Under the pieces are notes generated by a model. That model made no database searches, was not told the origin of the DNA, and saw only the letters and a list, made by a program, of their open reading frames with translations. DNA of 64,000 bases from CAYNLK01 sp964398055 (GTDB taxonomy: Bacteria > Chloroflexota > Anaerolineae > 4572-78 > J111), in assembly GCA_964398055.1 (NCBI GenBank), contig CAYNLK010000012.1, positions 62,001 to 126,000 on the forward strand, in the 5' to 3' direction. The translations under genes and the position numbers were made by a program. This document shows, in pieces, positions 8,246 to 15,410 of this stretch. Positions within the stretch are counted from its first letter, which is position 1. Each line of letters opens with the position of its first letter.

Positions 8246-9034
8246 ATGCTCGATACCTTAGATACCTTACAATGGCTGCCCCGCATCCTTGGCGCTCTGG
8301 TGCTGGTAGCTTTGGCCATAGCCATTTCGCGCTGGCAGAAGGTGGGTTTGGAAAAGGATATGCTCGTGGCGGTGGTTAGAGCCTTTATCCAGTTGATAGC
8401 CATTGGTTATGCCCTGGATTTGATTTTTTCGGCGCAAGGCTCCTTCTGGATTTTGCTGGTGGTGGGCATCATGATCGCCATTGCCGGTTACACCGCCGGC
8501 CAGCGGGGTCGCGGTGTACCCAACAGCCAACAAGTCGCTATGGCCTCGGTCAGCCTGGGCGCGGTTTTAACGCTGGGCTTGCTCATAGCCCTCCAGGTAT
8601 TTCCCTTTGAGCCTCGCTTCATCATTCCCATTGCCGGGATGATCGTGGGCAACTCTATGACGGTGACCGGCCTGGTGATGGCCCGTCTGCGCGACGACTT
8701 GAAGTTGCAGCGCCCGCAAATAGAGGCAGCCCTGGCCCTGGGCGCCACCCGGCGGCAGGCTACCACTCGTCAACTGCGCCGGGCCTTGACCACCGGCATG
8801 ACCCCGATTATAGATAATACCAAAACAGTCGGTCTCATCTCCCTGCCCGGCGCTATGACCGGTATGATTCTGGCCGGCGCCTCACCTCTGGAAGCGGTTC
8901 AGCTCCAGATCATCGTGATGTATATGCTCGTCGGCGCGGCGGCCTTTGGCGGACTCACGGCTACTTTCCTCACCTACCGGCAGTTCTTCACCGCCGCCCA
9001 CCAGCTAATCTTACCTGTTGGTCCCGAACCTTAA
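8246..9034 (+). CDS. fetB: ABC exporter permease FetB (YbbM, UPF0014)
   Basis: This 262-residue membrane protein has about six or seven helices and the conserved UPF0014 motifs: R-A-F-I-Q-L, P-I-A-G-M-I-V-G-N-S-M, A-L-A-L-G-A-T, and G-L-I-S-L-P-G-A-M-T-G-M-I-L-A-G-A-S-P. Together with FetA it should form a metal exporter (iron in E. coli) in the cytoplasmic membrane. AGGAGA lies 7 bases before ATG 8246. It is the last gene of the kinase operon; the next gene has its own promoter. Linkage to two sensor kinases suggests control by an internal metal or oxidative signal, which is inference. Confidence 0.9.
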   Translation: MLDTLDTLQWLPRILGALVLVALAIAISRWQKVGLEKDMLVAVVRAFIQLIAIGYALDLIFSAQGSFWILLVVGIMIAIAGYTAGQRGRGVPNSQQVAMASVSLGAVLTLGLLIALQVFPFEPRFIIPIAGMIVGNSMTVTGLVMARLRDDLKLQRPQIEAALALGATRRQATTRQLRRALTTGMTPIIDNTKTVGLISLPGAMTGMILAGASPLEAVQLQIIVMYMLVGAAAFGGLTATFLTYRQFFTAAHQLILPVGPEP

Positions 9035-9053
9035 GAACGTGGCGTGAATGTTC

Positions 9054-9082
9054 TTGGCGCTCTGTCTATCTTCGCGTATAAT
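9054..9082 (+). promoter_or_regulatory. Sigma-70-like promoter of the ECF/lar unit
   Basis: TTGGCG (9054-9059) and TATAAT (9077-9082) are separated by exactly 17 bases. It lies between fetB and the CbiQ gene and would serve the transporter and possibly the lar genes. A short inverted repeat with GAACgTggC near 9035-9053 lies just upstream and might bind a regulator. Confidence 0.55.
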
Positions 9083-9126
9083 CCCTGCGGGTTGTTCTTA
9101 TTGCACCTGATTGGATTTGATCGATC

Positions 9127-9921
9127 ATGCACGCCAGCACCTTTGACCGTTACGAAACCGGCGACAGCCCGATCCATCGCCTTGACGCCCGCGTCAAAGT
9201 AGTGGTGACGGTGCTCTTTATTCTTTCAAATGTCCTGCTCCCGGATGGGGCCTGGCTGGCTTTTCTGCTGGCCTGGGCGCTAGTGCTGGTGGTCAATCTA
9301 TTGGCCCGGCTAAAGTGGACGTATGCCCTGAAACGTTCCTTGATTGCCCTGCCCTTTGCCCTGGCCGCCATCACGGTGATCTTTACGCTGCCCGGCCAAC
9401 CGGTTTTCAAGCTGAACGTTGGCCCCTGGCAGTGGCTCGCCACAGACGCCGGTCTGATCCGTTTCGCCAGCATCGTCATTCGGAGTTGGTTGTCGGTGCA
9501 GCTGGCCATCCTACTCACGGCCACCACCCAGTTTTCAGACTTGATGCATGCCCTGCGCCATCTGCGAGTGCCGCAACTACTGGTGGCGGTCATCTCTTTT
9601 ACGTATCGTTATCTTTTTGTCATGGTCGATGAAGCTATGCGACTGCTGCGGGCCCGGGAGGCTCGCAGCGCCCGCCCTGACGGGCCCGGAGGCGGGGGCG
9701 GAACGATCCTCTGGCGGGCCAGGGTGGCCGGTCACATGGTCGGGCAGCTTTTCCTGCGTAGCTATGAGCGCAGCGACCGGGTCTACAATGCTATGCTGGC
9801 CCGCGGCTACCGGGGTCATTTTTTCACCCTTAATCCTCATGTCATGCGGCCGAGCGATTGGTTGATAGCCGCCGCGGCCGTAGCGACCCTGTTGCTGCTG
9901 CAACTGGTCGGACACATCTAA
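9127..9921 (+). CDS. cbiQ: ECF transporter T component, CbiQ family
   Basis: CbiQ is the membrane scaffold that couples ATPases to a substrate-binding S component in energy-coupling-factor importers; the cobalt/nickel group is the closest in style. The 264-residue protein opens with D-R-Y-x-x-G-D-S-P-I-H-R-L-D-A-R-V-K, the usual CbiQ start. It has about five or six membrane helices and carries two coupling-helix motifs, R-L-L-R-A-R-E-A-R-S and Y-N-A-M-L-A-R-G-Y-R-G. The ATPase gene follows 16 bases later and the nickel-cofactor genes larEBC follow that, so nickel is the likely cargo. No CbiM/CbiN-type substrate component is in the window; it must be encoded elsewhere. Confidence 0.88.
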   Translation: MHASTFDRYETGDSPIHRLDARVKVVVTVLFILSNVLLPDGAWLAFLLAWALVLVVNLLARLKWTYALKRSLIALPFALAAITVIFTLPGQPVFKLNVGPWQWLATDAGLIRFASIVIRSWLSVQLAILLTATTQFSDLMHALRHLRVPQLLVAVISFTYRYLFVMVDEAMRLLRAREARSARPDGPGGGGGTILWRARVAGHMVGQLFLRSYERSDRVYNAMLARGYRGHFFTLNPHVMRPSDWLIAAAAVATLLLLQLVGHI

Positions 9922-9937
9922 CAGAGAAGGATCACAG

Positions 9938-10735
9938 ATGCCGGTTATTCACGATATCGAAAAAATGACTGTCCCACCGGTCAGAGTCGCCGGAAGCAAC
10001 CAGCAGCCGGCGCTGCTGGTCGAAAATCTCGATTTTGCCTATCCCGATGGCCACGTTGCCCTGCGCCATGTATCGCTGACTATCGAGCGGGGCGAGAAAG
10101 TGGCCCTGGTGGGACCGAATGGGGCGGGCAAGAGCACGCTCATGCTGCATCTCAATGGCATCCTGACCGGTCAGGGCCAGATTCAGGTGGCCGGCTTGCC
10201 CTTAATCAAGCCCAACCTGCCGGTGATTCGGGGCAAAGTGGGCCTGGTCTTCCAGAATCCGGACGACCAGCTCTTCTCGCCCACAGTTTTTGAGGACGTC
10301 GCCTTTGGCCCGCTCCACCTGGGGCTGCGCGAAGCTGAGGTGCGCAGCCGGGTGACGCGGGCGCTGGAGCAGGTCGGTATGACTGGTTACGCCGAGCGCT
10401 TATCCCACCATCTCAGCGTTGGCGAAAAAAAGCGCATCGCCATTGCCACCGTGTTGTCTATGCAGCCCGATCTGCTGGTTTTGGATGAGCCCTCCGCCGG
10501 GCTGGATCCGCGCGCCCGGCGTTCCCTGATCAGCCTGCTGCGCGACCTGCCCCTGACCATGCTGGTTTCCACCCACGACATGCTGATGGTCCATGAGCTT
10601 TTTCCTCGCACGGTCATTATGGACGAGGGTCGGATTGTGGCCGATGGCGGGACGGAGATGCTGCTGCAAGATGAAGCGCTGCTGGAAGCGCACGGGTTAG
10701 AGAGTCCTTTCGCTCTGCTCACCCGATCGCGGTAG
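9938..10735 (+). CDS. cbiO: ECF transporter ATPase, CbiO family
   Basis: This 265-residue ABC ATPase is the partner of the preceding CbiQ protein. It has Walker A G-P-N-G-A-G-K-S-T, the ECF-typical Q-loop V-F-Q-N-P-D-D-Q-L-F, a signature L-S-V-G-E-K-K-R in place of L-S-G-G-Q, and Walker B L-L-V-L-D-E-P-S-A-G-L-D-P. The L-S-x-G-E-K-K-R form is usual for cobalt/nickel CbiO proteins. An N-terminal extension of about 25 residues precedes the ABC fold. Only one ATPase is present, so a homodimer is expected. It is the last gene before a repeat-filled gap of 142 bases and larE. Confidence 0.9.
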   Translation: MPVIHDIEKMTVPPVRVAGSNQQPALLVENLDFAYPDGHVALRHVSLTIERGEKVALVGPNGAGKSTLMLHLNGILTGQGQIQVAGLPLIKPNLPVIRGKVGLVFQNPDDQLFSPTVFEDVAFGPLHLGLREAEVRSRVTRALEQVGMTGYAERLSHHLSVGEKKRIAIATVLSMQPDLLVLDEPSAGLDPRARRSLISLLRDLPLTMLVSTHDMLMVHELFPRTVIMDEGRIVADGGTEMLLQDEALLEAHGLESPFALLTRSR

Positions 10736-10769
10736 TCGCTTTGGGTTGTTTGGCCGAGTTGAAAATATC

Positions 10770-10847
10770 GTGAAACGTGAAGCGTATTCCGTACTGCGTG
10801 TTGCGTGAAAATTCACGTATCACGTATCACGCAACACGCTTTACCGT
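10770..10847. repeat. CGTATCACGCAACACG-type palindromic repeat
   Basis: GCGTGTTGCGTGA (10796-10808) and TCACGCAACACGC (10827-10839) are perfect 13-bp arms, and neighbouring CGTATCACGTATCACG units repeat the theme. Related sequence recurs at 45141-45198 and 61371-61417. In the mRNA it would fold between the CbiO and larE genes and could lower readthrough or protect the upstream transcript. Confidence 0.65.
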
Positions 10848-10877
10848 TAGCCTTATCCAACTGAAAAGGAAGGTGCG

Positions 10878-11708
10878 ATGACGAATAAATTGACCCGACT
10901 TAAAGAGATTTTGGCTGAGCTGGACAGCGTTGTGGTGGCCTACTCCGGCGGGGTGGATAGCACCCTGCTGCTCAAAGTGGCTCACGACTGCCTGGGCGAG
11001 CGGGCGGTCGCAGTGACGGCCCTGTCGGCCAGCCTGCCGGTTCAGGAGCGGGCCGAAGCCGCCGCCCTTGTCCGGCAGATCGGCGCCCGCCACGTGACCA
11101 TCGAGAGCCAGGAAACGGCCGACCCCCGCTACCTGGCTAATGGACCGGACCGTTGTTACTTCTGCCGGGTGGATGTGTTTGGCCGCTTGATCGACTATGC
11201 CCGGCAGCACGGCTACCGCTACGTGGTCGACGGCAACAACGCCGACGATATCGGCGACCACCGCCCCGGCCGGCAGGCGGCCCGGGAATACGGTGTGCGC
11301 AGTCCCCTGCTGGAAGCCGGTCTGACCAAAGCCGACATCCGCGAGCTGGCCCGAACGATGGGCCTACCCAATTGGGACAAGCCAGCCGCGGCCTGTCTCT
11401 CCTCGCGGGTACCTTACGGTACGCCGATTACGTTGACGATGCTATCCCAAATCGAACAGGCTGAGTTCTTGCTCAAAAAAATGGGGCTGCGCCAGGTGCG
11501 GGTGCGCCACCACGGCCAGGTGGCCCGGCTGGAAGTTGAGCCGGACGATTTTGAAAAATTACTGACCCACCGGCTGGAGCTGGTTGAGCTGTTGACCGCC
11601 TTGGGCTACACCTACATTACCCTTGATCTGGCCGGTTTTCGTTCCGGCAGTTTAAATGAGGCTCTCACCCGCAATGGACGTCCACAAGTTACGCGCCCTC
11701 TTGACTGA
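10878..11708 (+). CDS. larE: LarE, sacrificial sulfur transferase for nickel-pincer cofactor
   Basis: LarE adds sulfur to the pyridinium dicarboxylate mononucleotide precursor of the nickel-pincer cofactor. The 276-residue protein has the PP-loop S23-G-G-V-D-S-T29, a conserved C-Y-F-C pair in D-R-C-Y-F-C-R (about 93-96), and C173 in A-A-A-C-L-S-S-R. C173 corresponds to Cys176 of the L. plantarum enzyme, whose sulfur is given up and becomes dehydroalanine. Only this single Cys is present in the loop, so it should be the sacrificial type and not the three-cysteine iron-sulfur type. GGAAGG lies about 7 bases before ATG 10878. The 3' end overlaps larB. Confidence 0.93.
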   Translation: MTNKLTRLKEILAELDSVVVAYSGGVDSTLLLKVAHDCLGERAVAVTALSASLPVQERAEAAALVRQIGARHVTIESQETADPRYLANGPDRCYFCRVDVFGRLIDYARQHGYRYVVDGNNADDIGDHRPGRQAAREYGVRSPLLEAGLTKADIRELARTMGLPNWDKPAAACLSSRVPYGTPITLTMLSQIEQAEFLLKKMGLRQVRVRHHGQVARLEVEPDDFEKLLTHRLELVELLTALGYTYITLDLAGFRSGSLNEALTRNGRPQVTRPLD

Positions 11709-12456
11709 ACTGCAGGCCGGCCGGCTGGAAATAGACCAGGCGCTGGAGCAGTTGCGCCGCCTCCCGTATGACGACCTCGGCTATGCTAATCTCGACCTGC
11801 ACCGCTCGCTGCGCCAGGGGTTGCCCGAGGTTGTCTTTGGCCAGGGCAAAACGGCCGAGCAGCTGGTCGGAATTTTGGAGCGACTCTGGCAGCATCACGA
11901 CCGGATTATGGCCACGCGGCTGTCGGTCGAGCAAGCCGCGCGGGTCCAATCACGCCTGCCCCAGGCTCGTTATGATCCTACCGCTCGCCTGCTGACCCTG
12001 GCCCGTACCGAACTGCCCCCCCTGTCGTCCACAGCTCCCTATGTCCTGGTGGTCACCGGCGGCACGTCCGACATCCCGGTGGCCGAAGAGGCCGCCCAAA
12101 CGGTCGAATTTTTGGGCAGCCGGGTGGAGCGGGCTTACGACGTGGGCGTGGCCGGCATCCATCGCCTGCTCGACCAGCGCGAGCGGATTTTTGAGGCCAG
12201 CGTCATCATCAGCGTGGCCGGCATGGAAGGGGCGCTGACCAGTGTGGTCGGCGGCCTGGCCACCTGCCCGGTCATCGGCGTGCCGACCAGCGTGGGCTAC
12301 GGGGCCAGTTTCAACGGCCTGGCCGCGCTGCTGGCCATGCTCAACTCCTGCGCCATTGGCGTGGCCGTGGTCAACATCGACAACGGTTTTGGGGCCGGCC
12401 AGTACGCCCACCGTATCCTCCAACGAATGCAGCCGGGAGCGTTCACGAACCTGTGA
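11674..12456 (+). CDS. larB: LarB, nicotinate adenine dinucleotide carboxylase/hydrolase
   Basis: LarB carboxylates nicotinic acid adenine dinucleotide at C5 and hydrolyses it, the first step of nickel-pincer cofactor synthesis. The protein (260 residues from ATG 11674) has a PurE-like C-terminal domain with G-G-T-S-D-I-P-V-A-E-E-A, S-V-A-G-M-E-G-A-L and G-V-P-T-S-V-G-Y-G motifs, and a helical N-terminal region opening with L-R-A-L-L-T-E-L-Q-A-G as in the family. An in-frame ATG at 11656 would add six residues; I prefer 11674 because its N-terminus fits relatives and GAGG lies about 12 bases upstream. It overlaps larE, so the two are probably translationally coupled. Confidence 0.93.
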   Translation: MDVHKLRALLTELQAGRLEIDQALEQLRRLPYDDLGYANLDLHRSLRQGLPEVVFGQGKTAEQLVGILERLWQHHDRIMATRLSVEQAARVQSRLPQARYDPTARLLTLARTELPPLSSTAPYVLVVTGGTSDIPVAEEAAQTVEFLGSRVERAYDVGVAGIHRLLDQRERIFEASVIISVAGMEGALTSVVGGLATCPVIGVPTSVGYGASFNGLAALLAMLNSCAIGVAVVNIDNGFGAGQYAHRILQRMQPGAFTNL

Positions 12457-12483
12457 CACACTACCGGGAATGAGAAATCTTGA

Positions 12484-12504
12484 CCTCCTCCCCCGATTCG
12501 GGGG
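12484..12504. repeat. Short palindrome between larB and larC
   Basis: CCTCCCCCGA and TCGGGGGAGG form 10-bp arms around a single T, ahead of the larC ribosome-binding site. It resembles the G/C-rich palindromes at 845-875 and 61520-61568 and is probably a dispersed intergenic repeat. Confidence 0.5.
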
Positions 12505-12542
12505 AGGGCTTGGGGTGGGGATATTTACGAAGGAACTGAACC

Positions 12543-13709
12543 ATGAAAACAGCCTACTTTGATTGCATTGGTGGGGCCAGCGGCGACATGATTTTGGGCG
12601 CGCTTCTCGATGCCGGCCTCCCGGAAGCAACCCTGCACGAGCAGCTCGCCCGGCTGCAATTACCCGGTTTTGAGTTACACCGCCGGCGCGTCAACAAAAA
12701 CGGCTTCACTGCGACCAAAGTTGACGTGATCGTGGCCGACGATGCCCCGGCCCGTCACCTGCCCGATATCGAGGCGGTAGTCGCCGGGAGCGATCTAGCG
12801 CCGGCCATAAAACAGCAGGCCATTGATATCTTCCGGCGGCTCGGCCAGGTCGAGGCGAATATTCACGGCATCTCGTTGGAGCAGGTTCACCTGCACGAGT
12901 TGGGCGGCCTGGATACGATTGTCGATGTGGTTGGGACGCTGGTGGGATTGGCCGGTCTGGGGGTTGAGCGGGTGGTCGTCTCGCCGCTGCCGCTGGGCCG
13001 CGGCTTCATTCGCGGCGCGCACGGCCAGATTCCCCTGCCGGCTCCGGCAACGGTGGCTTTGCTGCAGGATGCGCCCATCGTTGGCCGCGATCTGGACGTT
13101 GAATCGGTCACACCAACCGGCGCCGCGCTGCTGACCTCGCTGGCCGAGTCTTTTGGGCCGATCCCGGCTATGACCCTGAGCGCAGTTGGTTACGGCGCCG
13201 GCGGCCGTGATTTGCCCATCCCCAATCTGTTGCGGCTGCTGCTGGGTGAAGCCAGTATGCCCGCCGCCCAGGCCGTGGTTGAAACTTTGGCGCTGCTGGA
13301 GAGCAATATCGACGATCTGAACCCGGAATTTTACGATTACGTGCTGGCCCGCTGCTTTGAGGCCGGGGCGCTGGATGTCTTTTTATCGCCCATCCAGATG
13401 AAGAAAAATCGGCCGGCCACGCTGCTGCGGGTGCTCTGCCGTCCGAGTCAGGCTGACGCGCTGCGGGCGATCCTGTTCAGCGAGACCAGCACCCTGGGCG
13501 TGCGCCAGCAGTGGGTCGAGCGGCACTGCCTGGCCCGCTCTATTGAAACGGTTGAGACGGCTTACGGCCCGGTCCGGGTGAAGGTGGCCCGCTGGGGCCA
13601 GGATCAGGCCAAAGCCGCGCCCGAATACGAGGATTGTCGCCGCCTGGCCGAGGCGCATGGCGTCCCTCTGCGGGACGTTTATCAGGCCGCGCTAGCGTTG
13701 AGCGGGTGA
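12543..13709 (+). CDS. larC: LarC, nickel insertase of the nickel-pincer cofactor
   Basis: LarC inserts nickel into the thiolated precursor in a CTP-dependent step to finish the pincer cofactor. The 388-residue protein opens with Y-F-D-C-I-G-G-A-S-G-D-M-I-L-G-A-L and runs through both halves of the family as one reading frame. In L. plantarum the same protein is made from larC1 and larC2 by a programmed frameshift; no frameshift is needed here. AAGGA lies 8 bases before ATG 12543. It ends 8 bases from the stop of the opposite-strand oxidoreductase gene. LarA, the racemase using the cofactor, is not in the window, so the consumer enzyme lies elsewhere. Confidence 0.94.
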   Translation: MKTAYFDCIGGASGDMILGALLDAGLPEATLHEQLARLQLPGFELHRRRVNKNGFTATKVDVIVADDAPARHLPDIEAVVAGSDLAPAIKQQAIDIFRRLGQVEANIHGISLEQVHLHELGGLDTIVDVVGTLVGLAGLGVERVVVSPLPLGRGFIRGAHGQIPLPAPATVALLQDAPIVGRDLDVESVTPTGAALLTSLAESFGPIPAMTLSAVGYGAGGRDLPIPNLLRLLLGEASMPAAQAVVETLALLESNIDDLNPEFYDYVLARCFEAGALDVFLSPIQMKKNRPATLLRVLCRPSQADALRAILFSETSTLGVRQQWVERHCLARSIETVETAYGPVRVKVARWGQDQAKAAPEYEDCRRLAEAHGVPLRDVYQAALALSG

Positions 13710-13717
13710 GCAGTTCA

Positions 13718-14791
13718 TCACAATTTACCCACGGCAATGAGGTAAAGGGCTTCCTCCTCCTCCCCCTCCAGGCCTATCAGCTCGTTCAATCGGTTGTCCA
13801 GAAAAGCCCCGACCGCGCAGGCGCCCAGTCCCATCGAGGTCGCCGCCAGGTAGAGGTTCTGGCCGATGTGGCCTGCCTCCAGCAAAACGTAACGGTAGGC
13901 CCGCTCCCGGTATTTCCAGCGGCTCCGCCGGAAGATGGCCGACAGCGCCAGGCAGACGCCGGCCTGGCCCAATAGCTCCTGTCCAATGCCGGCTACGGTG
14001 ATTTCAGTCCGCAAGTCGCCCAACCGCAGTTGCTCCAGGGCGTGTTCGGCCACGTTATAATGGTAGAGTCCCGGTTGCAAACCGTTCACGTTGTGAACGA
14101 TGGTATAAGTTTCAATGGGGTAAAGGGCCCCGGCGGAAGGCGCGGCCCGGTAGCCCCCATTTGGATCGGTCAGGCCGCTGGCGGCGTGCAGCAGCCGGGC
14201 CAGTTCCGCCAGCGACAGCGGTTCGTTGGTGTAGTTGCGGCGCGAGCGGCGCTGCTCGATGGCTTCCTCCAGGCTCAACCCCTTGTAACCGTGAGGATCG
14301 GGCAGGCTAACTTGTTGAGCCTCTGGATAACGCTTATAACGGGCCGGTTGGCTGCCCCAACTCAACAGCGTCCCCAGGTTCAGGAGATTGCCCGGCTTAC
14401 TCCACTGATGGTAAAACTGGCCCACGTCGGTCGCCTCGACCGGGACGCCGGTTGGTCTGGGCCGGGGGATCAGCCAGCCGAGCAGGCAGCCGGCCATAGC
14501 CGCCGGAACGGCGACCAGCACGGCGCGTCGATCTAGGGGGGAGTTGGGCTGGGGCGCTTTGATTGACTTCCGTCCTGACCGCCTCAACCTGTTTCTCAGA
14601 TAGGCTGTTAGCCGCGGCCAGTTGAGGATCAGGTGCAGCCCGGCCAGAAATACGCTGGCATAACCGGCGTAGCTGTGCCAGACGAACTGGGGTGAACCAA
14701 GCAACCCCATCAGGATGCCGGTGGTCGCCACATAGAGACCGCTCAGAAACAGGGCGGCGATCACGGCATAGTCTGCATCCATCTGTCTCAT
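13718..14791 (-). CDS. SagB-type (ThcOx) nitroreductase-family oxidoreductase with membrane N-terminus
   Basis: The C-terminal part (about 165-357) is a nitroreductase-fold FMN domain of the SagB/ThcOx group, with R-R-S-R-R-N-Y, A-P-S-A-G-A-L-Y-P-I-E-T-Y and a G-H-I-G-Q-N-L-Y-L-A-A-T segment. SagB-like enzymes oxidise azolines in peptide natural products, but many stand-alone members have unknown substrates. The N-terminal 65 residues hold two membrane helices with a His-containing loop like small cytochrome-type or DUF4405 anchors, and a third hydrophobic stretch (about 88-108) follows, so the enzyme is likely membrane tethered. No YcaO or peptide-precursor gene is nearby. It is the last gene of the uvrC operon, 31 bases after the PEBP gene. 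Confidence 0.85.
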   Translation of the reverse strand: MRQMDADYAVIAALFLSGLYVATTGILMGLLGSPQFVWHSYAGYASVFLAGLHLILNWPRLTAYLRNRLRRSGRKSIKAPQPNSPLDRRAVLVAVPAAMAGCLLGWLIPRPRPTGVPVEATDVGQFYHQWSKPGNLLNLGTLLSWGSQPARYKRYPEAQQVSLPDPHGYKGLSLEEAIEQRRSRRNYTNEPLSLAELARLLHAASGLTDPNGGYRAAPSAGALYPIETYTIVHNVNGLQPGLYHYNVAEHALEQLRLGDLRTEITVAGIGQELLGQAGVCLALSAIFRRSRWKYRERAYRYVLLEAGHIGQNLYLAATSMGLGACAVGAFLDNRLNELIGLEGEEEEALYLIAVGKL

Positions 14792-14822
14792 GTCAATCTC
14801 CCCACGGCCACATTGTCCATTA

Positions 14823-15401
14823 TTATTTTCTTGAGTAGACGGCCATCAACTCGGCCTGCGCCAGAACATGGCCCTCCATCGCCCGGAGCAATTGGATTTT
14901 GTTGGCGCCGGCCGGCAAGTTGAGTTTGGTATCCAGGGCATACAGTTTGAAGAAGTAGCGATGGGTACCGCGGGGAGGACAGGGACCGCCATAACCCGTC
15001 CGGCCCCAACTGTTCTTGCCGTCGACGCTGCCTGCCGGCGCGCCGGCCCGTTCCGGCAGGTGACGCAAGTCGGCCGGGATATTGAAGAGGAGCCAGTGAT
15101 CCCAAACGCCCGCCGGGGCGTCGGGATCGTCCATGATCAGGGCAAGGCTTTGCGTACCGGCGGGCGGATCACTCCAGGCCAGGGGCGGCGAGACGTTCAC
15201 CCCGTCGCAGGTATATTTGGCCGGGATTGGCTCACCCGCGGCAAAGGCGGTGCTGGTTAGTTCAAACGTCATCGTTTCATCTCCTTTCGGCCAATTTTCA
15301 GACGTTGAGGCCGGCAGAGTGGGGGATGGATTTAACCCACACCCGCCGATAGCCCCAATAACCAAAATGACCACTAAGAACCGTAAAACAGAATTTTTCA
15401 C
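14823..15401 (-). CDS. YbhB/YbcL-type PEBP lipoprotein
   Basis: This 192-residue protein belongs to the bacterial phosphatidylethanolamine-binding (Raf kinase inhibitor-like) family. It has the ligand-site motifs D-D-P-D-A-P and W-D-H-W-L-L-F-N-I-P, followed by Y-G-G-P-C-P-P-R-G-T-H-R-Y-F-F. The N-terminus is a lipoprotein signal with lipobox G-A-I-G-G-C (Cys21), so it should be anchored outside the membrane; the folded domain begins near residue 44. The cellular role of YbhB-type proteins is not settled. It lies between uvrC and the SagB-like gene, with only 9 bases to uvrC. Confidence 0.88.
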   Translation of the reverse strand: MKNSVLRFLVVILVIGAIGGCGLNPSPTLPASTSENWPKGDETMTFELTSTAFAAGEPIPAKYTCDGVNVSPPLAWSDPPAGTQSLALIMDDPDAPAGVWDHWLLFNIPADLRHLPERAGAPAGSVDGKNSWGRTGYGGPCPPRGTHRYFFKLYALDTKLNLPAGANKIQLLRAMEGHVLAQAELMAVYSRK

Positions 15402-15410
15402 GGTATGCCC

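Noticed and set aside
13718..14791. Azole-modified peptide (TOMM) biosynthesis cluster
   Set aside because: Only the SagB-like oxidoreductase is present; no YcaO cyclase or precursor peptide is visible around it.
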